The translations under genes were made by a program, and so were the position numbers. Of a stretch of 64,000 nucleotides of DNA, positions 50,037 to 62,635 are shown piece after piece (within the stretch, counting starts at the first letter, position 1; every line of letters starts with the position of its first letter). The stretch covers positions 497,001 to 561,000 of the forward strand of contig OW028577.1 in assembly GCA_932294295.1 (NCBI GenBank), read 5' to 3'. Below the pieces are notes generated by a model. The model ran no database searches, was not told the DNA's origin, and saw only the letters and a list, made by a program, of their open reading frames with translations. This stretch comes from Alitta virens. Taxonomy: Eukaryota; Annelida; Polychaeta; Phyllodocida; Nereididae.

Positions 50037-53000
50037 GCGAGTAATTTTAAGATTTTGTAACAGATATACAGTACAGTCAGTTAAATTGTGTGATCTAAGG
50101 TTTTCAAAAAGGATCTCAAATGAGCTTAGGAGAGTGATATTGCATATATTAAAGTAGAATATATTTATCAGGCTCACTCAGAATCACTCACAACAAGCAT
50201 ATCCTGTCACAATGTAACAGGCGGCTTCAAAAGATATTCACTGTGTTGATGAATTGCTCTGAAAATCGACCAAGATGGTTTCGATGTCATTGATAGTTCA
50301 ACAAGTCACCGTCTTTACGAGAGCTTTACAAAGTTATGAAGATATTTGAAGGTCATTGCACAAGTACACAAATAATGATCAGAAACGGTTATCAATCTGA
50401 AATTTTGCTTCCGTATAATTCCAAGATTATTTCAATGATAGCTTCAGTACAATTTTTGGATTAACGTTCACTATTGTAATGTAACTATTCATTTCATAAC
50501 TTCCGCAAATGAGGTGTTTCAAAGTAAACTAACAAATTATTTAATGTTGGGCATTTTCTCAGTCGTAGTATCATAACAATTTTATTTAAATGCTTTTGTA
50601 ATTCCAAGTTAGAAGTTCCCAGGTTTAGTTTTATTCCATTAAAAATGTAATGATTCGAATCCTCTATGCCTAAAGCCAAGCAAGGCCTTTCAAAGACTTC
50701 TCAAGTCATTCCGTTATGGCGTAAAATACCCACAACTTAACTGTGAAAATCTGCATTTTTATGAGATTTCATTACACTTAAGTTCTAATGTGAAATTATA
50801 GACTGAAGCTGAGTTATATCAGATAAAGATTTTGCATTTATGAAAACTAATTATACAGAGCTGGATTATTGTTGCTATCGTAGCCCCATGCCGACATTCA
50901 CGAAGAAAATAAAACTGGCTTTGCCACTTTTTTTGTAAAAACAAAATCTGTTAAGAAAGTAAAACCTTTTTATTTATAACTCATCATATTCATCAATAGT
51001 CATCCCGCATTCGTCTTGTCTTGTAATAATTTGAAGTCTTAAAGACGTCACTTCAGTCTTTGTTGTTTTCAAATTTAAATTAGATCCACCTAGTGCCACC
51101 TGTAGTAAAGTGCCTGCATTACTTTTTGCACAGTATACACCAGATGGCACCACTTTACCTTGTTGATTTACCTTACAATCTTTGCTCTAAAATTGAAAAT
51201 ATTCTTGAAGAAAATGAAACACTTGATAAAGTAGTTACTCAGAGAAACTATTTATTATTATATAAATAATGAATGTCGACTATACTAAAAGAATTAATGT
51301 GCTAAGGCCAGTGTTGAAAGTATTTTGGCTGCGGGTAACACATATATGTATATACAATGCCCAGACTGGTAAACTTTTGCATTTTTATGAAAAGCTGGTC
51401 GAGTGCTTTTGAAGTTCCTTTTAGCGTTTACATAATTGCAGTTTATTTGGATGAATTGTTTCTCTATACCACATAGACACCTCAGCAGATGTAGCATCAA
51501 ACAAATATGTTTTTGTCTTTCTGGAAAATAATAATTCCCACCTTCCTGGGGACTTACGTTATCGGCAATTCAAGTATTTTGAAGACTGACCAAAGTATAC
51601 ATCATACTGCAGCTTTGAATGTTGTTAAAATATTAGAGAACAGAATCGCATTTAACATATCAGTTGAACTGTGGAAGTTGGTAAATTTCTATCCTTTAGT
51701 ATCGGTGGGTGCAGGTTAAAGAATTGCACGTTTACTATGTCGTCTCAGAACATTTTATTCCACAATTGTATTTACTGGTCACTTTTCAATGATTGAATTG
51801 AAAAATGAAATCTTTTGAAATACCTGAAGTAAATATTACTAATTTTCACGTGCGTAATGGACCAGGACTGTGCGAATGTTTTTGTCAAAATACATTAATC
51901 ATGAGTTATTTTGCTATTGTGCAAATGTTCATATCTAACTTAATTTTGCATGATACGTATATCACTAGTGATCTCACGTGTATCCATATTTATATAACTA
52001 TTTAGTATAGAAATCTGTTTGTCCGTGAATGTCATGGTATTCAAGGTAATGGTCCAGTGAATCGGTGCATTTTGCAGTTTGTACGTATTGTCGTGATGCG
52101 ATTTATATTTTTATTAGACGTGTTTATTCACTCGTGTCCTGCTTATACAGTATTGAGCGTATCATGACTATCGTCCTATTTTTCGCCGTTGTGATGCAGT
52201 TTGAAATAGCATTCCACAAATATTCATAGTTTTTGCTTTTTGCATTTGAGGTATTTTTACTAAATAATTGAGATGCTTTTTGTCTCAACTCTGCCGAGGT
52301 GCTTGTCTAGTCTAGTCAGCTATGTCACTAATTTGCAGATGAACTCTTTTTCATTTTCCGCCGCAATTTAACAGTTTTACTGCACTTTTGGCTTCTTTTG
52401 GGGTTTATTGTGCATTTGTGAGTTGTAGTGATCTTATTATGCACTAGAGGGCAGCAGCTGTCAGTGCAAACTGTTCTTTCTAATGAAATCCTACTGAAGT
52501 CCATTGCATGAAGAAATATTGTCTGATTTGAATAACAGAAAACTGTAATTGTACTTTTTTCATATTAATATTCAGTCGTTCTTTATTGTAAACAAATTAT
52601 TTAAACCTATCTCAATTCTCAAACGAGGGGAAAAGACTTGCAACCAAATTACTTCTACTATTTTGGGATATATTTCTGTAAAACTTCAGTATTATTATTA
52701 TTATAAATGAAATATGTAAAGTTTGAGTCAGACTTAACATTATTTTCTGTTGTGTTAGTATTGTTGGGTTGTATGTTGTTGGAATAAATTTCTAATTATT
52801 ACGCTGTCTTTCTTGTTTTATAAATGATTTCTTACGTCAGAGGCAGGAACTGTGCATTTTATTTCATGCAGTGCAATGTCCTCTGAAGGTACTGGCTTCA
52901 AATCAGGGGTCATTAAAGATGCCATGTCTGGTGGTCAAGGTGCTCGCCTGCAAACCAATAAGTTGTGGATTCAAACCACAATTATATGACACGGAAGAAC

Positions 53001-53930
53001 TGAGCAGATCCTCTGTAACTCTTTGCTCACAGCGATGGTGTTTGTAGATTATTTAGCCCAACGCAGGTAGTTATGCGTAACGGGCTGTATACTCTCCAGC
53101 GAGTTGAGAAAGACTCATGCTTGAACAGGTCTGTTGGTGGATCGGTGTAGTTGATCGAAGTGAGAGGCAATGGTGCCATGAACAAGTGAACATCACCAAC
53201 CTTCACCATGCAATCCAATTTTGATCTGATGTCATTTGCATTTGGAGCCAATCAAGAGTCAAATAAATGTGAAAATCTAAATTTTAAACTCCGAATGCCC
53301 AATTAACTGTGAAATACACATGCGCATAGAAAATATAGAACTTGCATAACTGCTATCAATATCTTTTGGTAGCCGATCGATGTTCTTCTTTTTAAAAAGT
53401 GCTTAATTTTTAAACTTCGAAAACAAGCTACATTTACATAAAGCCACAATGACTGAGTCGGTTTTTAAGAAATTTAAAATGATTTATACCCAGAGCACCC
53501 AATTAAATTTAAACTTAAAGGGGGTGAAAGTTTTACCCCAGCCGAACGTCATAAGTCACCTAAGTGCAATGAGTATTCTTTTGTTGCCCAGCAACCATTT
53601 AGTAACCTTAGTTACCAATAAATAGAATAGAGACCACTACAAGGTGTATTACTCTTTAAAAGGGGGTAATGTACTGAGCTTAATTTATACCCTAAAATGA
53701 ATTACCCTGCTTTGTGTACACAGTGACTATGAAATTGACCTTTTCATGGTTTGAATTTCTTGAATAGTTCTAAATCTTGTATTTGAAGAAATAGATAATA
53801 AATTATGATTTATTCCTAAAAGCTACAATGGTCCATTTAAATTTTAATTAGAGGATTTACCATAAAATTTAACACTATGAGGGTGTATGGGCCTAACCAT
53901 CTGCAATAGTAAGTAAGTTAGCAAGCAAGT
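50037..53930. other. Intergenic region after MS4A-like gene
   Basis: Holds the 3' UTR and poly(A) signal of the MS4A-like gene. A tRNA-like SINE head begins at about 52925 (aaggtgctcgcctgc, then gtggattcaaacc near 52966), and its body runs to about 53220. The remainder is AT-rich with no supported gene. Confidence 0.55.
52920..53220 (+). repeat. tRNA-derived SINE-like element
   Basis: A tRNA-like head (box-A-like tggtcaaggtgctcgcc, box-B-like ggattcaaacc) is followed by a body with tgtatactctccagcgag and ttgagaaagactcatgcttg. The body matches 1490-1550 in the TEP introns (ttgagaaagaatgattcttg), and the head matches 21490-21660 in reverse. Confidence 0.6.
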
Positions 53931-53939
53931 AAGCAAAGT

Positions 53940-54289
53940 ATAAGGATAGATAGATGGATAGATAGACAGATATATATATATAGATAGACAGACAGACAGA
54001 TATATAGATAGATAGATAGATAGACAGATAGATACATAGATGAATAGATAGATATATGGCTTGATAGATAGATAGATAGATAGATAGATAGACAGATAGA
54101 TACATAGATGAATAGATAGATATATGGCTTGATAGATAGATAGATAGATAGATAGATAGACAGAAAGATAGACAGACAGTAAGACAGACAGACAGCCCGA
54201 CAGCCTAACAGACAGATAGATAGATAGATAGACAGACAGAAAGATAGACAGATAGATAGACAGAGAGACAGCCCGACAGACAAACAGAC

Positions 54290-54332
<43 letters not shown>

Positions 54333-54345
54333 CAGATAGATAATT
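53940..54345. repeat. (GATA)n/(GACA)n microsatellite
   Basis: About 400 bases of gata/gaca tetranucleotides with a roughly 70-base higher-order unit duplicated near 54015-54140 (..gatacatagatgaatagata). Open frames through it are artefacts of the repeat. Confidence 0.95.
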
Positions 54346-54907
54346 GCCATCCCACCCTAATATTTATTGAAATTACAGGATATGACATATTTGTCATTTT
54401 CCAATCATAAGCATACTTACAAACGATAATGCAAATACATATATATGGAATACAAAATACTTATGTAACACCCACACTGGAAATGTGCATGATTTGGCAA
54501 GAATATTCTGTATATTAGACATAATTATGTGCACATTTACATGAATCATATTTGTTATGCTATGATAGATGTGTCCGGAATTTGTAACAGAGTAAGTCCA
54601 TCTTTTTCTATATAATTAATTGTAAACGCAGGAAATATGTTATTAGGCAAAATGAATAAATAATTTAATTAAATTGAATTATTTTTTTTCATATCCTCTT
54701 TTAGCAGAAATATGTACATTAAAAAAAATCTGTTTGATCATGAGAACCATGTTTAACCTTGGATGAACTGTTCATCCAAGCTTTTGCAGACACCTTGTTA
54801 ATATGTCATTCATTTTTGGTCTAAGGAATTAATTATGAACTGTCCACATAAATTTACGATTTCTTGGGGTGTATGATTGTACATGTAAAGATAAGACGAC
54901 TGCTCGA

Positions 54908-55287
54908 GCCTTTCTTTCTTTCCTTCTTTCTTTCCTTCTTTCTTTCTTTCTTTCTTTCTTTCCTTCTTTCTTTCTTTCCTTCTTTCTTTCTTTCCTTCTT
55001 TTTCTTTCTTTCTTTCCTTCTTTCTTTCTTTCCTTCTTTCCTTCTTTCTTTCTTTCTTTCCTTCTTTCTTTCTTTCCTTCTTTCTTTCCTTCTTTCTTTT
55101 CTTCTTTCTTTCTTTCTTTCCTTCTTTCTTTCCTTCTTTCTTTCTTTCTTTCTTTCTTTTTCTTTCTTTCTTTCTTTCTTTCTTTCTTTCCTTCTTTCTT
55201 TCCTTCTTTCTTTCCTTCTTTCCTTCCTTCTTTCCTTCTTTCTTTCCTTCTTTCCTTCTTTCTTTCTTTCTTTCTTTCTTTCTTTTT
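54908..55287. repeat. (CTTT)n/(CCTT) microsatellite
   Basis: About 380 bases of pyrimidine-only tetranucleotide, all purine on the other strand, so it could adopt triplex (H-DNA) structure. Open frames are artefacts. Confidence 0.95.
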
Positions 55288-56441
55288 GTCATAATCAAAT
55301 AAGCCAATAATCCATAGAGATACATTTTTATTTTAAACTTTAAATTTACCCTAACACAATACATGTTCTTGCTAAAAAAAAAACAAAAAAAAACAAAAAC
55401 AAAAAAAACATTTAACCCTGTCCTAAAGTTTGTGTTTTTATTATGTGTAGTGAGTTTTTATGTTAGAACAAGGGCTTATCTCAAACTGACAAGCTATCTT
55501 TTTCCGTTAACAGTTGAATTTCAAGTTGGTTTTTCAGAGGCCCGGATTTGTTTACTTATTCTAATGGGATAGCTCTTGTGTTTCCAAGTGTCAGCTAGAG
55601 TAGCAGCTTAGTGTTCATTGAGTTTTCAGTGGTTTTCTTTACTTGAACACTTTAGTGTAAATATTTGAGATTAGAGTTTAAAGTTTACACTGATGGGTAG
55701 ACTGTAATTTGACAATGGATTAGAAATAATATAATTTAGCATATTTTATGACACGCCAATTACAATGACCTTTCACCTAAATAATTTGACCTGACCTCTG
55801 ACTCTTAAAAACGTGTCAAATTAAGAGATGCTACAAAATTCATGAATCCGTTAATAATAGACTTCCTTCCGTGAGAAGCTGTACACATTTTCTGATTGAC
55901 CTAATTATCACAATTACCCCTTATTTAATTCACCCTAAATTGCAGTGAAATTATTTTTGAGTGGGGTAAAATAGCATAATTACAGGAAATGTTTTAAGGA
56001 CAATTTAAGGACCGCCCTTTTAACTGATATATTTTAAGATATGATCAAAATTAAATTAAAAGTATTTGAATACATTTTGTAAGCTAAACAGGGGTAAAAT
56101 ATCCCCCCCCCCCATTACGTAATAACTGTACAAATAACATTGTACATGTTGTAATAGTAATTTTTGAATGAACATGTTATCATCAAAATATTATCAATAT
56201 ATTGTTAACATTATATTTGTCAATGAATGAGCGTGAAAGGGGTGTGTATGTCATTATAAGATCAGTTATAAAAACAGATAATAAGACAATAGATAAAAGG
56301 GGCTGTTATCTCATTATCTATATGATCACTTCAACGTATAGCTCTCAATGTTGACAAAATGACATGCTCTTCCTGTTTGTAAAATATTATCAAAGTCAGG
56401 AATTTATTACACTGGAATTTAAAGTATCCAGTAGCTCCTGG

Positions 56442-56526
56442 AAAGAAAGGAATAAAGAAAGAAAGAAAGGAAGAAGGGAAGAAAATAAAGAAAGAAATGA
56501 ATAAAGAAAGAAAGAAAGAAAGAAAA
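56442..56526. repeat. (GAAA)n microsatellite
   Basis: About 85 bases of interrupted gaaa/aaag repeats, complementary in sense to the (CTTT)n array at 54908. Confidence 0.85.
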
Positions 56527-57207
56527 CTATAGGTGAAAAAAATAAAAATAAAAATGCATTAATTTGATCTAAATAGCTACGATTATCCGAAACTTGAAAT
56601 TAATAATGTTAAATGAAATAAAGACATAAATTATTAATTATAATTAAAAAATAAAATTCAAAATATATTAACAATTAATCTAACAACCAATTAGTCAGAC
56701 AACCAGTCATTATAATAAACATGCAACCATAGTCTAATCTTCAATTTAAATGGAACACAAAAAATACTATAACATTGCTATTATATTCCCTAAATAGCCA
56801 TAAATTGTCCTAAAAATAGAACCGACCATTTATTGATGAATTTATGGAATGCTAGAAAATATGCCTAGCACCCCAAATTGGCCTACAATATATTTAGTGG
56901 TATTCCCACACAGTGGGTGATTTAGCTATTTCACAATTGCAGCTGTTTTTATGTCACCCTTTTTTTCATAACGGTTATGCTTATAAGTAACCCTAGACTT
57001 CCGCCTGGGGGGATTTCATAAAACCTTTTCACCCCATGTCAGCTTTTCACCAATTGGTATTCACCCTGTTCAGTAAAAATAGCCGTTGCAAGGATCTTCA
57101 AAAGATATTAGGTTTGAACTTTATTCTCTTTAAAGTAGTTTAAATTATTTTATTTTAACTGAAATGTTTTTAAATTTAAAAAAGAAGATGTAAGTAAGTA
57201 AGTAAGC

Positions 57208-57222
57208 TATCTATCTAACTAC

Positions 57223-57269
<47 letters not shown>

Positions 57270-57525
57270 ACTAACTATCCTATCCATCTATCTATCTATC
57301 TATCTATTTAATCTATCGTATCTATTGTATCTATTGTATCTATCTAATTAATCTATCTATCTATCTGTCTATCTATCCTATCTATCTATCTATGTATGTA
57401 TCTGTCTATATATATATCTATCTCTCTATTCTAACTATCTATTTAATCTATCTATCATATCTATCTATCATATCTATCTATCTATCTATCTATTTAATCG
57501 ATCGTATCTATTGTATCTATCTAAT

Positions 57526-57573
<48 letters not shown>

Positions 57574-57586
57574 ATATGTATGTATC

Positions 57587-57671
<85 letters not shown>

Positions 57672-57790
57672 ATTCTAACTGTCTATTTAATCTATCTATC
57701 GTATCTATCTATCATATCTATCTAACTATCTATCTATCTATATATCTATCTATCGTATCTATCTATTTATCTACCTACCTATTCATCTAT
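57208..57790. repeat. (CTAT)n microsatellite with (TA)n core
   Basis: About 580 bases of ctat tetranucleotides with interruptions and an uninterrupted TA run at about 57592-57667. It is the complement of the (GATA)n array at 53940. No gene. Confidence 0.95.
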
Positions 57791-59153
57791 CTACATTTTC
57801 ACGTTTATTGTCTGATACTTTTTACAACAATAGGAGTCATAGGATACTGTTACATAAGTTGATGATAATCCACTAATTGCTTTTTAATGAGGAAGCCGTG
57901 AATGGCCAATTGACTGTTGTGAGCAATATGCATGAGCATATTTATCAGCATATTTGTGGCATATCTGTGGCATTTGAGAGATGTTGAAATTCTTTGAAGT
58001 CAAAGTTAAACAGTGTTAAAAGGGCATGTGAGTGTGAAGGGAGGGCGGATGTGGGCTTGATAGCATCACCCCCTTTCAAGTTTTCCCCCCAAGCTCACTA
58101 GGGGGCACTCACGCTTTTATTTGCCCTAAAACGGTTCTTCAGATCGTGGATAAAGAAGTATTTCATCAATATGTCTTTGTATTCTTCAGTATTTTTCATG
58201 TCCCATAAAATAATACTGTCGTCTGCGTTTAATCCATACTGTAATCTATGATTGAATATTCATCAAAACTAAATTTGTCATGAGGTCAAGATGAATTGCG
58301 ACGTCCAGCACGTTCTTTTGACGCCAGTTTTGACGTTCCATTGTTACGCTCAACCGATTCAAGAAATTCACCGGCACTCTGCTCACTCAAGCATGAAAAC
58401 CCCCCCTACCCGAAGAATGCAACATTCAAAAGTGGCAGGTAGTGAAAAGATTCAAAAATTATGTATTTGCTTTCTTGTAAAAACAGGAAAACCATTCAAG
58501 ATTTCATTCATGAAGTCACTCAATTTGAAATTTTAAGAATAGGGGCATAATTTACAAAATCTGTTCACCATTGTTTTCATTCATTCATGAAGTCACTCAA
58601 TTTAAAATGTGAAGAATAGGGGCATAATTTACAAAATCTTTTCACCATTTTTGATTCAAATAAACGTCTAGTAAGGGATTTAAATAAATGGAATGGTAAT
58701 ATCATTCATAGTGCGCCTAACTCGGGTGTTTATGTTTAATATAGCCTAGTTGAAAAAAGAAATGAAAAGAAGAAAAATATTTTGAAACATTAGGTCACCA
58801 TTTCCTGAGTTTTGTATAATCTAAGCAGCATAAATGACCTGGGTGTTATTATACAAAACATTTTTCAGGTAAATATGAATTTGTGAAGCATCCATGCTGC
58901 ATATTTTCACTGAGCAGACGATATGTAAACCACGTGCGGAGAATTCTGAACACCTGAAATTGCCTTGCACCCCAACGCCTCTGGTGGCCGCGCCTGGAGC
59001 CACTCACTTAAGTACAGCTGTGAGTGTGATTTTCATTCAGTTGTGAAATTGCCTGCCTACAGTGAGGATGTGTGCCTGCCTAAGAATTTTGAGGGAATTT
59101 TAATTAACATATATATAATAACACATTGGATGTTACTTTGACATTGGAATGAT
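57791..59153. other. Region upstream of the NHL gene
   Basis: No supported CDS. The phrase gaagaataggggcataattt and its flanks occur twice (about 58535 and 58612), a direct repeat of about 80 bases. A possible 5' exon donor (GTAGTG near 58439) is too weak to call. Confidence 0.45.
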
Positions 59154-61382
59154 ATGTTCAACAAAATGAGGACTTTCAGTTTTAGAAAAAAGGACAGATA
59201 TGCAGTGAATCATGCTGAAGACACTGATTCAGTCAGTGTTAAAATGAAGGATTTAACTCTGAGAGACAGAAATCATGAAAAGCAGACGACATTGAAAGGA
59301 TTTGAAGAAACTGGATTTAAAATGAAAGAAAGACACGAGGATCTTAATGAAAATGGAGTGTACAAGAACATTCCAAGGATATACATGCCAGGAAGTTGTG
59401 GTGGCACATATGGGCCCACTCAGTCGGCCCGCCCTGATTTAGCCGGAACCATGGCCCGGCAGATGACAGGCCCCACATCTGGAGACGTCGTGGGCCCAAC
59501 ACAAACATTACCACGTGCAGGAAATGTTGGCCTAATTCGTGGAAACGTTGGCTGCCTGACCCAACCAGGTTGGCAGATGAGTTCATGCAGTGCTTGTGCA
59601 GTAGTTTCTCAGACTTGTGATACGGGAGATTACCAGAGCATCAGTGATCTTACCATGACGTCCCAATCAGTTGATCATGACGACGTCAAAACGATACGTC
59701 ACGACGTGTTACGTCACAGACTAGCGTCGACGTCCTCATCTTCAGGGGTGTCGTCTGCTTCCGAGAAATCGATGGCTTCTTCATTGTATGCAAGTTTTAA
59801 AGCCATTTTGGATAAAAGAAAATCGAAAGCAAATCAAGACATCAAAGTGACGGCGCAAAAGACGCCCGAAACGGAACGTTATTGTAATGAACCTCAAGGA
59901 AATGTGATCAGGATTACCACAAAACGGAGTAAAAGTAAATCAAAATGGAAAGTCAAGTCAAAAAACGTTAAATCGCCCAAAAGTCCAGGAAAGTTATTAA
60001 ATACCAGAGGAAAGTCACCCGCTAGACCAAGGAAACGGAAACGAGTGGTTGCCTTAGCAAGAGGACTTGGCTGTGTAGGGGGAGCCAGGAGTCGATCTGT
60101 TACCCCAGAACGTCATCAAATGCACAGAATTCATCAATTATCTCAAACCGAAAGGGAGGATTTAAATCTCATGCTCAAAAATGTCCAACAGCGAGTGAGG
60201 AATATCCTTGATGAAGGTCGTGACGCTGTTAATTACGTCGACAGCAGCAGCAGCAATCATGACGTTCAAAGGGACGTCACAAACATAAAAAATTACGCTC
60301 CAATCGTCCCAGCACGCGTCATGACGCCACAGACGAAGGCAGCGACATTGGGAAGTGACCTCACAGGACGTCGTTTGTCGCGTTGGGAGCGTCACCAGGA
60401 ACGTCATCAAAGTCCTCCCGATTTGAGTAACGTCACTTGCAAAAGGACTTCAACATTAGGGCGTTTTTCTCAACCAAACCCTGAAATCCAGAAACGCCCT
60501 TTACCCCCAATCCCTGACCCCCCAAGAGAGAGCAGTGTCACCTTAATCAAAACACTCGACTTGAGCAACGTCATGAAAAACAGCTGGATTTCCGGCATGG
60601 CGGTCAGTAGCAGACGAGACGAGATCATTCTAGTGGATTTGGAGCAAGCTTATGTTATCGACATGGACGGAAATTTGAAGAAAATCATTTCAAACAAGAA
60701 CGGAAAGTCTACTGCGAGATTAAAAGAGCCTATTGACGTCTGTGTCTTAAATGACGGAACCATGGTTTTCTCTGATCATGCAGACAGACAAGTGAAGTTG
60801 TTTAACACAAGAGGTCAGCACTTGAGGTCAATTCATAATCAATGCCACATGAACATCGCTGGGGTGACTTGTAACGATTTGGGGCAAATTTTTGTGGCAG
60901 GGACGGATTCTGGATGTGTTAGCGTTCTGGGTAGCAACCAGTGCCCCGTCAGACATATTCCAGAGGGGTCCCATCTTGAGCACCCTTACAGCGTGGCAGT
61001 GAACCCTTTGACTGGATCTGTAATTGTTGGCGATGACTATAAACAACTTGTTGTTGCATTGGGGCAAAATGGCAAAGTGTTATGGAGATATTGCCCCTCA
61101 GGGGAAAGACATTTTTTCCCCAGCAGCATTTGCGTTGACAATGATGGTTACATTTTCATAGCTGATTTGTACAATGAGAAAATATACATGTTGGACTCGG
61201 GGGGTAAATTGTTAAAAACCCTCCTATCAAAGGGTAATGGCCTACACGGGGGTCCTGGTGCCATAGCAACGGATGGAAAGGGCCATTTATATGTGGCAGA
61301 TCAAGAAAAAAGCTTGAAAATTTTCAAATATGGTCAGAATGGGTTCGCTCTGTATAGAAGGTTCTCCATTGTTCGAAAATAA
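59154..61382 (+). CDS. NHL-repeat beta-propeller protein, intronless, 742 residues
   Basis: A single open exon of 742 codons starting MFNKMRTFSFRKKDRYAVNH. The N-terminal 460 residues are Ser/Arg/Lys-rich and probably disordered, with strongly basic patches (KSKSKWKVKSKNVKSPKSPG, ARPRKRKRVV) and a polyproline stretch (RPLPPIPDPP near 450). From about residue 465 to the end, repeated units fit six NHL blades (e.g. LKEPIDVCVLNDGTMVFSDH, LEHPYSVAVNPLTGSVIVGD, FFPSSICVDNDGYIFIADLY, GPGAIATDGKGHLYVADQEK). There is no RING, B-box or coiled-coil, so it is not a complete TRIM-NHL protein. NHL propellers bind RNA or protein. The intronless structure, in a window where most other genes are split, suggests retroposition or a single large last exon whose 5' exons I cannot place. 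Confidence 0.82.
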   Translation: MFNKMRTFSFRKKDRYAVNHAEDTDSVSVKMKDLTLRDRNHEKQTTLKGFEETGFKMKERHEDLNENGVYKNIPRIYMPGSCGGTYGPTQSARPDLAGTMARQMTGPTSGDVVGPTQTLPRAGNVGLIRGNVGCLTQPGWQMSSCSACAVVSQTCDTGDYQSISDLTMTSQSVDHDDVKTIRHDVLRHRLASTSSSSGVSSASEKSMASSLYASFKAILDKRKSKANQDIKVTAQKTPETERYCNEPQGNVIRITTKRSKSKSKWKVKSKNVKSPKSPGKLLNTRGKSPARPRKRKRVVALARGLGCVGGARSRSVTPERHQMHRIHQLSQTEREDLNLMLKNVQQRVRNILDEGRDAVNYVDSSSSNHDVQRDVTNIKNYAPIVPARVMTPQTKAATLGSDLTGRRLSRWERHQERHQSPPDLSNVTCKRTSTLGRFSQPNPEIQKRPLPPIPDPPRESSVTLIKTLDLSNVMKNSWISGMAVSSRRDEIILVDLEQAYVIDMDGNLKKIISNKNGKSTARLKEPIDVCVLNDGTMVFSDHADRQVKLFNTRGQHLRSIHNQCHMNIAGVTCNDLGQIFVAGTDSGCVSVLGSNQCPVRHIPEGSHLEHPYSVAVNPLTGSVIVGDDYKQLVVALGQNGKVLWRYCPSGERHFFPSSICVDNDGYIFIADLYNEKIYMLDSGGKLLKTLLSKGNGLHGGPGAIATDGKGHLYVADQEKSLKIFKYGQNGFALYRRFSIVRK

Positions 61383-62487
61383 TTTATCATTTGATTATTG
61401 TCTTTATTTTACTTTATTTAATGTTAATGTAATTATGACCTCAAATTGAATAACTATATAATTATTATGAGGGAACACTATGTAGACTTACAGAAAATTG
61501 CATACCCAGACAATTTGAAATATCACAATAGATACTCATTAGCAAAATTAAATTATTGAGATTTTGTTGTATATAAACGGTTATAATTTATGATGATTGA
61601 CCTGTATATCAGTATTATGGGGGCCTAACTCAAATATTTTGAACAATATCCAAAGGACCAAGACTTAAAGAAATTTGACAAAATTTGCTGATATTTAATA
61701 GTTTTTGTTGTATTATGTAAATATTGTAAATCACAATTGGTTGTTGAATTGAAAACTGCTATAAATTGATGAACAATCAGAAATGATTTGTGAAGACATT
61801 AAAATATGTCATTGTTACATAAATATTATTGTTGTTGTCATTTTCAAATTATACGCTGGAACCCCACTGTTAGACCACCTCACTATTAAGACCAGCGACC
61901 ACCTCACTATTGAGACCACCTCACTATTAAGACCACCTCACTCTATTAAGACCACCTCACTATTAAGACCACCTCACTAATAAGACCACCTCACTATTAA
62001 GACCACCTCACTCTATTAAGACCACCTCACTTATAAGACCACCTCACTAATAAGACCACCTCACTATTAAGACCACCTCACTATTAAGCTTGACCACCTC
62101 ACTATTAAGACCACCTCACTAATAAGACCACCTCACTATTAAGACCACCTCACTTATAAGACCACCTCACTATTGAGACAATAATATTTAGACATAATAT
62201 ATTACACAGTCATGATACTATTAAAGTATATTATCTAAATATTTTGAGACCACTTCTCACTCTTAAGACCAGAGTCACCCACTGTTGCAATAAGATAGTC
62301 TTATCAGCGAGATTATACACTAATATACAGTATTTGCTTAAAGTACTTAGTGTCAGATGTCAAATACCTGATCTCAAACCAATTTGAGCATGTTTAATTT
62401 GAACCAGGATATGGGAAGTTTACTGTACTTGTGGGATCGGCTGATACAGTAAAACAAATTATGGGTGAACAAAGTATTTTAATACAG
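61383..62487. other. NHL gene 3' region and minisatellite flank
   Basis: AT-rich 3' flank of the NHL gene, then the 17-base minisatellite and about 300 bases of unique-looking sequence before the retroelement. No other gene. Confidence 0.5.
61860..62176. repeat. 17-base minisatellite (ACCACCTCACTATTAAG)n
   Basis: About 17-18 tandem copies with variants (ctctattaag, cttataag, actaataag). The first unit grows out of ggaaccccactgttagaccacc, similar to gaaaccccactattaagacc at 31003, so it may derive from a dispersed repeat. Confidence 0.9.
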
Positions 62488-62635
62488 TTAACAAACACAA
62501 GTCAGCTTGATTACGTTTGGACACATTGCCGTTTATTGGCTAAACAAGAAATGGATGGACACAGATAGACGACAGACAACACAGAGACAGATGAAACACA
62601 AAACATATATATACAGCTTGCTTTTGTAGACAGCC
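62488..62635 (-). repeat. Retroelement terminal direct repeat B2
   Basis: 148 bases identical to 63178-63325 as read by eye, offset exactly 690. It is the outer copy and the likely 3' end of a minus-strand element. Confidence 0.9.

Noticed and set aside
53844..54397. Long Leu-Ser-Ile-Tyr repeat frames on the minus strand
   Set aside because: Artefact of the (GATA)n array; the same holds for 57392-57862.
54810..55364. Long open frames of Lys-Glu or Phe-Leu-Ser repeats
   Set aside because: Pure consequence of the stop-free (CTTT)n microsatellite on both strands.
58291..58440. Upstream coding exon of the NHL gene
   Set aside because: A possible donor exists, but no acceptor before 59154 joins it in frame without stops that I could establish.
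61860..62176. CRISPR array
   Set aside because: Units are contiguous without spacers and the genome is eukaryotic; it is a minisatellite.
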